From Betaproteobacteria bacterium (GTDB taxonomy: Bacteria > Pseudomonadota > Gammaproteobacteria > Burkholderiales > Rhodocyclaceae): 64,000 nucleotides of DNA. How positions within the stretch are numbered: position 1 is the stretch's first letter; each line of letters opens with the position of its first letter. The notes beneath the pieces are model-generated. The model saw only the letters and a program-made list of their open reading frames with translations, had not been told where the DNA came from and ran no database searches. The DNA lies in contig JACQYB010000040.1 in the NCBI GenBank assembly GCA_016208415.1, forward strand, positions 1 through 64,000. Reading direction: 5' to 3'. The position numbers and the translations under genes were made by a program. This document shows, one piece after another, positions 33,657 through 42,219 of the stretch.

Positions 33657-34453
33657 TGAACGCTGCTGCAAGCACTGAAATTCCCTACTACGAAGCCGCC
33701 GGCAACGAGATCGCACTGTTCGAGCACGCCTGGAAGAACCGCCTGCCGGTGCTCATCAAGGGTCCCACCGGCATCGGCAAGACGCGCTTCGTCGCCCACA
33801 TGGCGGCGCGGCTGCGCCTGCCGCTGTTCACCGTCGCCTGCCACGACGATCTCACCGCCGCCGACCTCGTCGGCCGCCACCTGATCGGCGACGGCGAAAC
33901 CTATTGGTCCGACGGCCCGCTGACGCGCGCGGTGCGCGAGGGCGGCATCTGCTACCTCGACGAGGTGGTCGAGGCGCGCAAGGACACCACTGTCGTCATC
34001 CATCCGCTCGCCGACCATCGCCGCGAACTGCCCATCGACCGCACCGGCGAGCTGCTGCATGCGCCCGACCGCTTCATGCTCGTCGTCTCCTACAACCCCG
34101 GCTACCAGAACTTCATGAAGGGCATGAAGCCCTCGACGCGCCAGCGCTTTGTCAGCCTGCGCTTCGACTTTCCCGGGGCGGCGCGCGAGGAAGCCGTCCT
34201 GCGCGGCGAGACCGGCTGCGACGACATGACCGCGAAGCGCCTCGTTTCCATCGGCCGCAGCCTGCGTGCACTCAAGGACGTGGATCTGGAAGAGGTGGCC
34301 AGCACGCGCCTGCTGGTCTACGCCGCGATCCTGATCCGCGCCGGCATGGAGCCGACCGAGGCCTGCCGCGCCACGCTCGTCGAAAGTCTCACCGACGACG
34401 CCGAAGTCGCGCAGGCGCTGATGGAGGTCGTGCTTGCCACCTTCGGCAAATAG
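33656..34453 (+). CDS. norQ: NorQ/CbbQ-type MoxR AAA+ ATPase
   Basis: A 265-residue protein with Walker A GPTGIGKT, Walker B GGICYLDEVVEARKDT and sensor segment YNPGYQNFMKGMKPSTRQRF, the CbbQ/NirQ/NorQ pattern. Together with the von Willebrand protein NorD it activates NO reductase, probably inserting the non-haem iron or remodelling the complex. Confidence 0.95.
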   Translation: MNAAASTEIPYYEAAGNEIALFEHAWKNRLPVLIKGPTGIGKTRFVAHMAARLRLPLFTVACHDDLTAADLVGRHLIGDGETYWSDGPLTRAVREGGICYLDEVVEARKDTTVVIHPLADHRRELPIDRTGELLHAPDRFMLVVSYNPGYQNFMKGMKPSTRQRFVSLRFDFPGAAREEAVLRGETGCDDMTAKRLVSIGRSLRALKDVDLEEVASTRLLVYAAILIRAGMEPTEACRATLVESLTDDAEVAQALMEVVLATFGK

Positions 34454-35417
34454 CGGCGAGGCGACCCAGCGCCTGCGCCTTGCCTTCCAGACGGGGTTTT
34501 TCGTGCTGTTCATCGTCGCGCCGGTGTTCGACCTCTTCCGCTACGACCTAACGCGCGGTCACGCCATTCTGCTCGGCTTCGAGTGGCGCCTGGGCCTCGA
34601 CGAGTTCTTCGCCGGGCGGATCAGCGCCACGCAGGCCGGCATCAACATCCTGCTGCGCCTGTTCCTGCCCATCTTCGGCGGCGCGGCGCTCTTCATCGCC
34701 GTCGCCTGGCGCTGGGGCCGGCTCTACTGCGGCTGGCTCTGCCCGCATTTCTCCGTCGTCGAGACCATCAACCGGCTCATGCGGCGCGCCAGCGGCAAGC
34801 CGAGCCTGTGGGAAGGAAAGGCCCTGCCGCCGAAGAACCCGGACGGCAGCACGTTCAGGGTCGACGCGCGCTGGTGGCTGCTCACGGTGCCGCTCGCCGT
34901 GGCTTTCGCCTTCCTCTGGGCGGTCGTGCTGCTGACCTACCTGCTGCCGCCGGCCGAGGTCTACGGCAATCTCCTCGCCGCCACGCCCACGCGCAACCAG
35001 GCCTTGTTCATCGGCGTCGGCACCTTCGTCCTGACGCTCGAATTCCTCTTCGCGCGGCACCTGTTCTGCCGCTTCGGCTGCGCCGTGGGGCTGTTCCAGA
35101 GCCTGGCCTGGATGGCCAACCGCGGCGCCATGGTGGTCGGTTTCGAGCGCGCCCGCGCCGCCGACTGCGCCGACTGCTACGACGCGGGCGGCCCCGGCCA
35201 TGCCGCCTGCGAGGGCGTCTGCCCGATGCGGCTGCGCCCGCGCGTGCCCAAGCACAAGATGTTCACCTGCACGCAATGCGGCCAGTGCATCGCCGCCTGC
35301 GGCACGGTGGAACGCAATCGCCCGGAGGGCACCCTGCTGCGCTGGGTGGACCGGGACGCCGCGCGCCGCAACGAGGCGCAGGTGAGCCTGACGGGCAAGC
35401 GCGATCCCCGGGAGTAG
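34434..35417 (+). CDS. NapH/CcoG-like 4Fe-4S membrane protein of the nor operon
   Basis: A 327-residue protein. The start is TTG at 34434, 20 bp inside norQ. Four or five TM segments carry the twin motifs YCGWLCPHFSVVE and CRFGCAVGLFQS of the NapH/NosR/CcoG group, followed by CADCYDAGGP, CEGVCPMRL and CTQCGQCIAACGT for iron-sulphur clusters. Genes of this type occur between norQ and norD in several betaproteobacteria. A role in electron supply or metal insertion for NO reductase is inferred. Confidence 0.88.
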   Translation: MPPSANSGEATQRLRLAFQTGFFVLFIVAPVFDLFRYDLTRGHAILLGFEWRLGLDEFFAGRISATQAGINILLRLFLPIFGGAALFIAVAWRWGRLYCGWLCPHFSVVETINRLMRRASGKPSLWEGKALPPKNPDGSTFRVDARWWLLTVPLAVAFAFLWAVVLLTYLLPPAEVYGNLLAATPTRNQALFIGVGTFVLTLEFLFARHLFCRFGCAVGLFQSLAWMANRGAMVVGFERARAADCADCYDAGGPGHAACEGVCPMRLRPRVPKHKMFTCTQCGQCIAACGTVERNRPEGTLLRWVDRDAARRNEAQVSLTGKRDPRE

Positions 35418-35420
35418 CAC

Positions 35421-37331
35421 ATGGAAGAATGGGTCGGCGGTCTGTGGGACCGCTTCATCACCAAGACAGCGCGGCGCGACCACCCGGAAGCCGCCGTGCA
35501 TCTGGCCGAGGTCGAGAAGATGCTCGGCGTGCTGTTCCGCGCCCTCGGCGGCGACGCCGGCCTGCGCGTCGCGCCCGCGGCAGACACGCGCCACGGCGCG
35601 CGCCGGCGTCTGCTCGAACGCGTCGCCGGCACTGGCGAGAAGAGCGCCCATGCCACGCTCGACCTGGAGACGTTGCGGCTGCCGCCTACGCTCGCCTGGT
35701 TTCCGGACAAGAAGCTCAATCGCGACCTGTATCTGTGGCTGATCGCGCTGGCCGCGGGCGCCGGCCCGGATTCGCTGGCCGCAGGCGCCGTCCCAGACGC
35801 GCGCGCGCCGGCAGCAAGCCATGGTCCATCGCCGGACGCCTGGCAGCTACGCAACCAGGTCGCCGTCCTCCGCGCGCTGAAACGCTTTCCCGGGCTGACG
35901 CCGCGTTACGAACGCCTGGTCGAGGCGGTGCTGGCCGAGCGCATCCCGCCCGATGCCTTGCCCGCCGACGAGGCCGCCCAGGAGCGCGCGCTGCGCGAAG
36001 CCCTGCGCGCCCCCGGCAGCGTCACCGCGCTGCCGCCGCTCGCCGGCCGCAAGTCGAAGCCGCTCCAGCCCGTGCCGCTGTGGATTTATCCGGCACCTCC
36101 AGCCGCAACGCCTGCACCACGCAAGGCCCCTGCCGCCGAGCCGCAGGACAGCGACGCCGGCGCGCAAAGCGCCGCGGAAAACCGCCACCATCAGGCCGAG
36201 CGCACCGAGCTGCCGGAAAACGAATCGCCTTTCATCCTCATGTTCCGCGCCGAAAGCCTGTTGTCCTGGGCCGAGTACGTGAAGGTCAATCGTGACACCG
36301 ACGAGGACGACAACCCCGACGCCGCGCGCGCCGCCGAAAACATGGATCGCCTCTCCATCGCCCAGGACGACGGCAAGCGGGTCGCGTCGAAGGTACGCTT
36401 CGACCTCGACCTGCCCGCCGCCGCGCAGGATGACATCGTGCTTGAGGAAGGCATCCTGCTGCCGGAATGGGACTGGCGCCGCCACGAACTCAAGCCCGGC
36501 TTCTGCCGCCTGCAGACCATGACGGCGCGCGACGCGACAGCGATCCCGCTGCCCGAGCGCCTGCGCCGGCCGGCGCGCAAGCTCCGAAGCCAGTTCGCCG
36601 CGCTCGCCCCGGCGCGGCGCTGGCTCAAGGCGCAGCCCGAGGGCACCGAACTGGACATCGACGCCTGCGTGCGCCTGCACACCGACCGACTTGCGGGCCA
36701 GCATTTCGCGGCAGCGGGCGCCTATCTGGCACAGAACCGGCACGAACGCGATCTGGCCTGCCTCGTGCTCGCCGATCTGTCCCTGTCGACCGATGCCTGG
36801 GTTTCGGACGAGCAGCGCGTCATCGATGTCATCCGCGACAGCCTGATGCTCTTCGGCGAGGCGCTGGGGGCCACCGGCGACGCCTTCGCCCTGCACGGTT
36901 TCTCGTCGCTCAAGCGCAGCCTGGTGCGCTTCCACGAGATCAAGGATTTCGCCGCGCCGTTCGACAGCGCGGCGCGCGGGCGCATCGCGGCGCTCAAGCC
37001 CGGCTATTACACGCGCATGGGCGCGGCGGTGCGCCACGCCGCCTCGATCCTGGAACGCCAGCCCGCCGCGCTGCGCCTGCTGCTGATCCTCTCCGACGGC
37101 AAGCCGCACGACATCGACCTCTACGAAGGCCGCTACGGCATCGAGGACACGCGCCATGCCCTGATCAACGCACGAAGCAAAGGCCTCAAGCCCTTCTGCG
37201 TCACCATCGACCGCGAAGGCGCCGCCTACCTGCCGCACCTGTTCGGGCCGGGCGGATTCACGGTGCTGAGGAAACCCGAGGAACTGCCGCTGCGCCTGCC
37301 GCAGCTTTATGCGCAGCTCACGGGGCGCTAG
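35421..37331 (+). CDS. norD: NorD, von Willebrand factor A domain protein for NO reductase activation
   Basis: A 636-residue protein of usual size for NorD. The C-terminal vWA domain (about 445-630) has the MIDAS motif LADLSLSTDAW and LILSDGKPHDID. The middle (about 225-265) is a low-complexity Pro/Ala linker. It works with NorQ. Last gene of the operon. A second, fragmentary copy of its MIDAS region lies at 40540-40667. Confidence 0.94.
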   Translation: MEEWVGGLWDRFITKTARRDHPEAAVHLAEVEKMLGVLFRALGGDAGLRVAPAADTRHGARRRLLERVAGTGEKSAHATLDLETLRLPPTLAWFPDKKLNRDLYLWLIALAAGAGPDSLAAGAVPDARAPAASHGPSPDAWQLRNQVAVLRALKRFPGLTPRYERLVEAVLAERIPPDALPADEAAQERALREALRAPGSVTALPPLAGRKSKPLQPVPLWIYPAPPAATPAPRKAPAAEPQDSDAGAQSAAENRHHQAERTELPENESPFILMFRAESLLSWAEYVKVNRDTDEDDNPDAARAAENMDRLSIAQDDGKRVASKVRFDLDLPAAAQDDIVLEEGILLPEWDWRRHELKPGFCRLQTMTARDATAIPLPERLRRPARKLRSQFAALAPARRWLKAQPEGTELDIDACVRLHTDRLAGQHFAAAGAYLAQNRHERDLACLVLADLSLSTDAWVSDEQRVIDVIRDSLMLFGEALGATGDAFALHGFSSLKRSLVRFHEIKDFAAPFDSAARGRIAALKPGYYTRMGAAVRHAASILERQPAALRLLLILSDGKPHDIDLYEGRYGIEDTRHALINARSKGLKPFCVTIDREGAAYLPHLFGPGGFTVLRKPEELPLRLPQLYAQLTGR

Positions 37332-37800
37332 CAGGCGGCGAACGGAATGCGGAAGATCGGGTGGGAGCGGCGACCGACAAGCTCCGACAGACGCGGTGCA
37401 CGGCAGGCAACGCACCCTTCACGGGTGCTCGGACCTGCGCCAACTCCTTCACCACTGCGCCTCGGCCGGTGCGGTCGAACGCATGGCAATGATGACCGTC
37501 TGGCCATCACGTTCCTCTCGCTGCGTCGCCATGCATCCCCTCTCCTTTCAAGACTTGGTGGCAAACCCAAACCCCGGAAAAGCAGGAGACGGACGTCCTG
37601 CACTGCCGTGCTCCGCAAGAGGCGCGCCGCCGCCTTTCCACGTGGAAGTCCCTCGCAGCCCGTGGCGCCGTTAACCAACCGCATTCATCCGGATCCCCTG
37701 ATTTGCAGAAGCATATCCGGACAATCGGCGCCGGCAGAGGAGCCGTTGACGCCTTGAGCGCCGCAGTATATCTTTTTGATGGATATCATCGGAGAGTGGC
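37332..37800. other. Gap after norD with no recognised gene
   Basis: A 469-bp stretch at the left edge of the TA island. I see no family-like frame. Near its right end ATATC...GATAT (about 37768-37786) precedes the vapB start and may be its operator. The rest could be decayed sequence. Confidence 0.4.
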
Positions 37801-38046
37801 GTGGAAACAGCAAAGGTGTTCTGGTCTGGCCGATCCCAGGCAGTACGTTTGCCCAAGGAATTCCGCTTCGAAGGCGAGGAAGTGCGTATTCGCCGGCACG
37901 GCGCGGGCGTCATTCTCGAACCGATCCCGACCGATTGGGCTTGGCTCGACGCGCTCACCGGCCCGGTTGATGCTGACCTTCAGCAAGCCGCCGCCGAACA
38001 GCCGGCGCCGCAGGAGCGGCCCGAACTGGACGATCTGTTCCGCTGA
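37801..38046 (+). CDS. vapB: VapB-type antitoxin
   Basis: An 81-residue protein starting at [23 protein letters not shown] is the classic VapB swapped-hairpin opening, followed by [16 protein letters not shown] and an acidic tail. Its stop overlaps the VapC start by 1 bp. Confidence 0.9.
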   Translation: METAKVFWSGRSQAVRLPKEFRFEGEEVRIRRHGAGVILEPIPTDWAWLDALTGPVDADLQQAAAEQPAPQERPELDDLFR

Positions 38047-38447
38047 TGCGCTTCCTGCTCGACTCCAACGCCGTGATCGCTTTGCTGAACGATCCGGCGG
38101 GCCATGTTTCGCGGCGCGTCCGGCAATATCGGCCGGCCGACATCGGCCTCTCCGCCGTCGTCATGCACGAGCTCTATTTCGGTGCGTTCAAGAGCCAACG
38201 GCGCGACCGGAATCTGGCCATCGTTGACGGGCTTCGGCTGGAGGTCATCGCCTTCGACCAGGAGGATGCGCGGCACGCCGGAGAGATACGTGCCGCGCTG
38301 GCCGCACAAGGCACGCCGATCGGTGGCTACGACGTTCTGATCGCAGGTCAGGCTCGCGCTCGCGCCCTGACACTGGTGACGCGGAACCTGCGCGAGTTTC
38401 AGCGCGTGGACGGTCTGCGTCTCGAAAACTGGGAGGCTGGAACATGA
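38046..38447 (+). CDS. vapC: VapC-type PIN RNase toxin
   Basis: A 133-residue VapC with the PIN acids in FLLDSNAVIALL, VVMHELYFGA, GGYDVLIAGQA and LVTRNLREFQRV. It is coupled to VapB by a TGATG overlap. Confidence 0.93.
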   Translation: MRFLLDSNAVIALLNDPAGHVSRRVRQYRPADIGLSAVVMHELYFGAFKSQRRDRNLAIVDGLRLEVIAFDQEDARHAGEIRAALAAQGTPIGGYDVLIAGQARARALTLVTRNLREFQRVDGLRLENWEAGT

Positions 38448-38793
38448 GCGACAACGCCTACGTCTGCACATTCTTTCCGGGACGCGCACGCGCAACTCGT
38501 CAACACGCGCTTCGTCCGCGTGCTTGCGCAATGCCGCGAGTGCCGCCCCAAAACGCTTTCCCTCACTTTCATCGGATTCGCATTCCCCGCCGGCCTGACA
38601 CGTGCGGCACCGTGACGGACAGGGCGTTGGACGTGTCCACCCGGAGCGGAGCAGTCGCCCGCGCCTACAAAGTCGGTCTGCTCGCGCAACACCGGAACGC
38701 TGATGCACGTCAAAGTTGATCAGAGCAGAAGATGGGGATCCGACGGGGGTCGCCAGGACCTGGAGGAGCGGCCGAAGCCGGTCGCGGAAACGA
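38448..38793. other. Gap between two TA pairs
   Basis: 346 bp without a recognised gene. A frame overlapping the vapC stop (38444-38719, 91 codons, very Arg-rich) has no family features and is probably spurious. On the minus strand a stretch reading KRFGAALAALRKHADEARVD looks protein-like and may be the relic of a lost gene. Confidence 0.35.
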
Positions 38794-39213
38794 TTACTGC
38801 CTGTCCGCCACGTTTGGCACCAGCCAGTTCTCCACCACCAGCCCGGGCACGCGCGAGAACTCGCGGACGTTGTCGGTGACCAGCACGGCGCCGTGAGCCA
38901 CGGCCTGGGCGGCTATCCAGGTGTCGTTGGCGCCAATGGGCGTGCCCTGCCGTTCCAGTGCGGCGCAGACGCGTGCGTAGCAGAGGCTGACCTTGGCATC
39001 GACGACGGCCATCGGCATGCGCGCTGCCAGGTCCGCCAGACGCGCGCGGTTTCGCTCGGAGTGCGCGCTTTTCTCGGCGCCGAACGCCAGTTCGCCGAGC
39101 ACGACACACGACAGGAGCAGACTGGCGAGAGGCGTGCCGTCGAGCCGGCCGCGCACTTCCGGGTGCCCCTTGAGGGACGCGATGACGATGTTCGTGTCGA
39201 GCAGGTAGCGCAT
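38794..39213 (-). CDS. vapC: VapC-type PIN RNase toxin
   Basis: A 139-residue VapC (FitB/VapC type): MRYLLDTNIVIASLKGHPEV, VVLGELAFGAEKS, GANDTWIAAQA and LVTDNVREFSRV supply the PIN acids. It starts 3 bp after a Phd/YefM-type antitoxin, a common pairing. Confidence 0.92.
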   Translation of the reverse strand: MRYLLDTNIVIASLKGHPEVRGRLDGTPLASLLLSCVVLGELAFGAEKSAHSERNRARLADLAARMPMAVVDAKVSLCYARVCAALERQGTPIGANDTWIAAQAVAHGAVLVTDNVREFSRVPGLVVENWLVPNVADRQ

Positions 39214-39216
39214 CGC

Positions 39217-39447
39217 TCAGTCCAGCGACGGCACGGGCTCGGCGGGGGCATCGGCGGGCGCTTCGATATCGATGTCCTCTTCGGTCCAGAACGGGCGAAA
39301 GACATCCGCGGCCATCCTCGGCGCCTCGGGGACCAGTCGGGCGATCACCCTTCCATGGCGGGTGATGGCGATTTCGGCCCCGCCTTCCACTTCGGCAAGC
39401 AACGCGGAGAGATGGGATTTCATCTCAACGACCGGCACGGTTCTCAT
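39217..39447 (-). CDS. Phd/YefM-type antitoxin
   Basis: A 76-residue protein: VPVVEMKSHLSALLAEVEGG and ITRHGRVIARLVPE form the Phd fold, and the acidic C-terminus binds the toxin. A long perfect inverted repeat lies just upstream. Confidence 0.9.
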   Translation of the reverse strand: MRTVPVVEMKSHLSALLAEVEGGAEIAITRHGRVIARLVPEAPRMAADVFRPFWTEEDIDIEAPADAPAEPVPSLD

Positions 39448-39456
39448 GCTGGGCTC

Positions 39457-39488
39457 CTGATATTGTGACCATATGACCACAATATCAG
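39457..39488. promoter_or_regulatory. Operator of the Phd-VapC pair
   Basis: CTGATATTGTG (39457-39467) and its perfect complement (39478-39488) flank a 10-bp spacer, 9 bp upstream of the antitoxin ATG. It fits autoregulation by Phd dimers. Confidence 0.75.
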
Positions 39489-39555
39489 CATGTAAGCCAG
39501 AACTCAACCGCGCGCTTTCGCGCCGCACGGGGCGCTCCTGCGGGCGCGCCCGCGT

Positions 39556-39612
39556 GCTCACTTCTTGTTCGAGGCGCGCAGCGAGCGCGGCGGCCGACAG
39601 ATTGCCGCCAGA
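39556..39612 (-). pseudogene. Remnant of a RegA-like response regulator gene
   Basis: On the minus strand SGGNLSAAA (start of the Fis HTH) is joined directly to the last residues SLRASNKK and a stop, in different frames. The intact gene at 40716-41354 has the same pieces about 45 residues apart (GGNLSAAARALG, then SLRPSNKE). The DNA around the stop is nearly identical between the two. It is a deletion relic of a third RegA copy. Confidence 0.7.
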
Positions 39613-39710
39613 TGGGTCTGCACGGTGCGGTAAAGCACCGTGCGCTCGGGTTGGCTGCGGTAATGGAAAGTGCTGCGCGACGACGCGCGGGTGGCGGTGG
39701 CGGGCAGGGT

Positions 39711-39729
39711 TGTTAACTACTGCTTAACA
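39711..39729. promoter_or_regulatory. Operator-like inverted repeat of the RelE/HigBA pair
   Basis: TGTTAA-CTACTGC-TTAACA lies 30 bp upstream of the toxin gene. Confidence 0.5.
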
Positions 39730-39758
39730 TCAAGCGCCAATCCATTTACTATCGCCGC

Positions 39759-40016
39759 ATGCTTGCGTTGCGCTTTGCCAAGCCTGCCATCAAGGCGCTG
39801 CTCAAAATGCCAGCCGGCATTGCCGGGCGGATGCGCGCTGAGCTGGATGCCGTCGTCGCCGACCCGACCGCCTATCGCGGCGACTGGAAGCCGCTGCAAG
39901 GTTCGGACTTCTGGCGCTTGCGGGTGGGCGACTGGCGCGCGATCTGCGATTTGCGCGACGCAGAACTGGTGTTGCTGGTAGTCAAGATCGCACCGAGAGG
40001 AGACGCATACAAATGA
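39759..40016 (+). CDS. RelE/ParE-superfamily toxin
   Basis: An 85-residue basic protein: LALRFAKPAIKALLKMP, GDWKPLQGSDFWRLRVGDWR and LVVKIAPRGDAYK are typical of RelE/HigB mRNA interferases. The toxin gene precedes the antitoxin, as in HigBA loci, and overlaps it by 4 bp. Confidence 0.92.
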   Translation: MLALRFAKPAIKALLKMPAGIAGRMRAELDAVVADPTAYRGDWKPLQGSDFWRLRVGDWRAICDLRDAELVLLVVKIAPRGDAYK

Positions 40017-40369
40017 GCGTACAAATCATCGAACTGAACGGGGTGCCGGCTTTCGCCGTGGTGCCGATGGACGAATGGAATACTTTGCTCGCCCGCCTGG
40101 AAGACGCGCAGGACATGGCCGACGCCAAGGCGGCGCGCGATACTGAGAACTTTCCTGCCGAGTTTGCCGATCGTCTTCTGGCAGGTGAATCGCCGTTGCG
40201 CGTCTGGCGCGACCATCGCGGCCTGACCTTGCAGGCGCTTGCCGAATCCTGCGGCGTGACGCGCCAGATGCTCTCGATGATCGAACACGGCAAGGCCAAG
40301 CCATCGGCTGACCTGCTCGGCAGGCTGGCCGGTACGCTCGGCTGTGACATGGACGATCTTCACGGCTGA
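40013..40369 (+). CDS. XRE-type antitoxin of the RelE-like toxin
   Basis: A 118-residue protein. The N-terminal third resembles a Phd/prevent-host-death stretch (PAFAVVPMDEWNTLLARLED). The C-terminal HTH_3 domain (RDHRGLTLQALAESCGVTRQ, then MIEHGKAKPSADLL) binds the operator. Confidence 0.88.
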   Translation: MSVQIIELNGVPAFAVVPMDEWNTLLARLEDAQDMADAKAARDTENFPAEFADRLLAGESPLRVWRDHRGLTLQALAESCGVTRQMLSMIEHGKAKPSADLLGRLAGTLGCDMDDLHG

Positions 40370-40539
40370 GAAGCCTTCGGCTCATCGGGTGCCTCATTGC
40401 CTTGGGCAAGGAACGGCCCATTACCCGGAAAAAGGTCGAGACCGAAACCCAACGCTCCCGCCCTGTCGTCCGGCGAGTGCAGCAGGTATTCCAGCTCTCC
40501 CCGTTGCGCCTTGCCGAGATGGCGCTGGATTATTCCGGC

Positions 40540-40667
40540 GCTCGAGCCTACCTGGCGCCGAAGAACCATGAGCGCGACCTCGCCTGCCTGGCGCTCGCCG
40601 ACCTGTCGTTGTCGACCGATGCCTGCGTTTCCGACGAGCAGCGCGTCATCGACGTGATCCGCGACTG
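40540..40667 (+). pseudogene. Fragment of a second norD gene
   Basis: About 42 codons match the MIDAS region of the intact norD at 35421-37331: AYLAPKNHERDLACLALADL, then SLSTDACVSDEQRVIDVIRD. The corresponding residues in NorD begin AYLAQNRHERDL. The fragment ends abruptly where NorD continues with SLMLFGE. A short stretch upstream (VVRRVQQVFQ, about 40462-40492) may be an earlier piece of the same gene brought close by a deletion. Confidence 0.85.
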
Positions 40668-40715
40668 TGCCGGCGCCTATGGAATGCGGGGCCGAGCGGG
40701 CGGCGCGCCGCGTGC

Positions 40716-41354
40716 TCACTCCTTGTTCGAGGGGCGCAGCGAGCGCCGCCGGCGCTGCGGTACCCGCTTGCGGATCTCGCCCAGCAGGTCCTTTCCTGCG
40801 GAATCGTTGCGCGCCGCCAGCTTGCGTTGCAGCGTGCGGCGGTACATGCCCAGCGCGCGCGCGGCGGCCGAGAGATTGCCGCCATGCTCGCGCAGGGCGC
40901 CGACGATCAGCTTCCATTCGAGTTCGTCGAAGCCGCGCTTGCCTCCCGGCATGGGCGCTCCCTCTTCCCCGGCCAGCGCGACCGGATCGATCCCCAGCGA
41001 CGAGATGATCTCCTCGATGTAGGCCGGCTTCGCCATGTAATGGGCGGCGCCGAGCTTGATCGAGTCGACGGCGGTCGCAATGCTGGCGTAGCCGGTCAGG
41101 ACCAGTATCCGCATCGCCGGGTTGATCGCTTTCAGGGGGCGGATCAATCCCATGCCGGAGTGCGCGCCCAGGCGCAGGTCGACGATTGCATAATCGGGCG
41201 GCAGCGTCCCGGCGCTCGCCAGTGCATCGTCGCACTTGCGCACGGAAGCGGCTTCGAAGTGGCGCATGCGGAAGGCGCGCGTCAGGATACGCGCCAGATC
41301 CGGATCGTCTTCGACGATCAGGACCCTCTTTCGGCGGCTCATTTTTCTCTGCAT
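40716..41354 (-). CDS. RegA/ActR/PrrA-like response regulator (intact phospho-Asp)
   Basis: A 212-residue protein (start ATG 41354, or 41342 at MSRRKR). Receiver: VLIVEDDPDLARIL, phospho-Asp59 in YAIVDLRLGAHSG, Thr/Lys switch in VLTGYAS and YMAKPAY. C-terminus: Fis-type HTH GGNLSAAARALGMYRRTLQ. It is clearly paralogous to the Glu54 protein next to norC and probably answers a RegB/PrrB redox kinase that is not in this window. Confidence 0.9.
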   Translation of the reverse strand: MQRKMSRRKRVLIVEDDPDLARILTRAFRMRHFEAASVRKCDDALASAGTLPPDYAIVDLRLGAHSGMGLIRPLKAINPAMRILVLTGYASIATAVDSIKLGAAHYMAKPAYIEEIISSLGIDPVALAGEEGAPMPGGKRGFDELEWKLIVGALREHGGNLSAAARALGMYRRTLQRKLAARNDSAGKDLLGEIRKRVPQRRRRSLRPSNKE

Positions 41355-41395
41355 CGGGGTTGGGCAAACACGGGGATTGTCCGCATGCCGCGCCC

Positions 41396-41821
41396 GCCCG
41401 CCAATATGGGACGGTCGCGGACGACGGCGCGCGCATTCTCGGTTTCCATACCGTCAGCACGGGTGCCATCGACTTCCGCAATTGGCCGCCGGGCGTGCGC
41501 CTGCCGCGATACCCGGTGCCGGTGGCGCGCATGGGCCGGTTGGCCGTCGACGTTCGCGCGCAAGGTGCCGGGGTGGGTGCGGCCCTGCTGGATCATGCCT
41601 TGCGGCTTTCCGCGGCCATGGCCGAGCGTATCGGCCTGCATGCCGTGGTCGTCGATGCCAAGCATCCCGAAGCGGCGGCGTTCTATGCCCGCTACGGCTT
41701 TCAGCCGTTTCGGGATGACGGGTTGAGCATGTTCCTGATGATGTCGGTGATCCGTCGCCTCCTGGATGTTGCGGGCAGGCCCGTCAGCGCTTCGCCGGCC
41801 CCGCCCCGGGCGAGTCGGTGA
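41396..41821 (+). pseudogene. N-terminally truncated GNAT acetyltransferase toxin (TacT-like)
   Basis: The frame reads through the conserved C-terminal two thirds of a TacT/AtaT-like GNAT: GARILGFHTVS, LPRYPVPVARMGRLAVD, the acetyl-CoA loop RAQGAGVGAALL, and AAAFYARYGFQPF. The first 50-60 residues are missing; upstream the frame runs antisense into the RegA gene. No RHH (DUF1778) antitoxin gene is present. It is probably a dead TA module. Confidence 0.75.
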
Positions 41822-42209
41822 CGAAGGCGATCCTGGTGATCGCCGCCTTCTGCGCCACGTTCATCACCTCCAGCACCTTCTCGTAGCGGGTGCCACGGTC
41901 GGCGCGCAGGTGCACTTCGGGATTTTCAGGTCCCGCTTCGGCGAGGCGGGCAACCAGCGCCTCGCGCATGATCGCCTCGCCGTTCCAGTAGAGACGCCCC
42001 TCGCCGTCGATGGCGATCTGGATCACGCGCGGCTTGTCCTCCAGTTTCGCCGCATCCACCCTGGGCAGATCCACCGCCACCGCCTGGTGGAACAGCGGCG
42101 CGGTGATGATGAAGATCACCAGCAGCACCAGCATCACATCCACCAGCGGCGTGGTGTTGATCTCGGCCATGGGCTGGCCGGGGCCGGGGTCGAAGCCGCC
42201 GAAGCTCAT
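41784..42209 (-). CDS. exbD: ExbD/TolR-family biopolymer transport protein
   Basis: A 141-residue protein with one N-terminal TM segment carrying the essential Asp in INTTPLVDVMLVLLVIFII and a periplasmic C-terminal domain. It uses proton flow with ExbB to energise TonB. Last gene of the tonB-receptor operon. Confidence 0.95.
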   Translation of the reverse strand: MSFGGFDPGPGQPMAEINTTPLVDVMLVLLVIFIITAPLFHQAVAVDLPRVDAAKLEDKPRVIQIAIDGEGRLYWNGEAIMREALVARLAEAGPENPEVHLRADRGTRYEKVLEVMNVAQKAAITRIAFVTDSPGAGPAKR

Positions 42210-42219
42210 GTTGTGCGCC

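Noticed and set aside
37328-37757. Frames after norD on both strands
   Set aside because: None shows a family motif; start contexts are poor and codon use looks non-coding.
38444-38719. Small frame overlapping the vapC stop (ATGA)
   Set aside because: Its composition is Arg/Pro-rich with no domain; the overlap is probably accidental. It is noted only within the gap entry.
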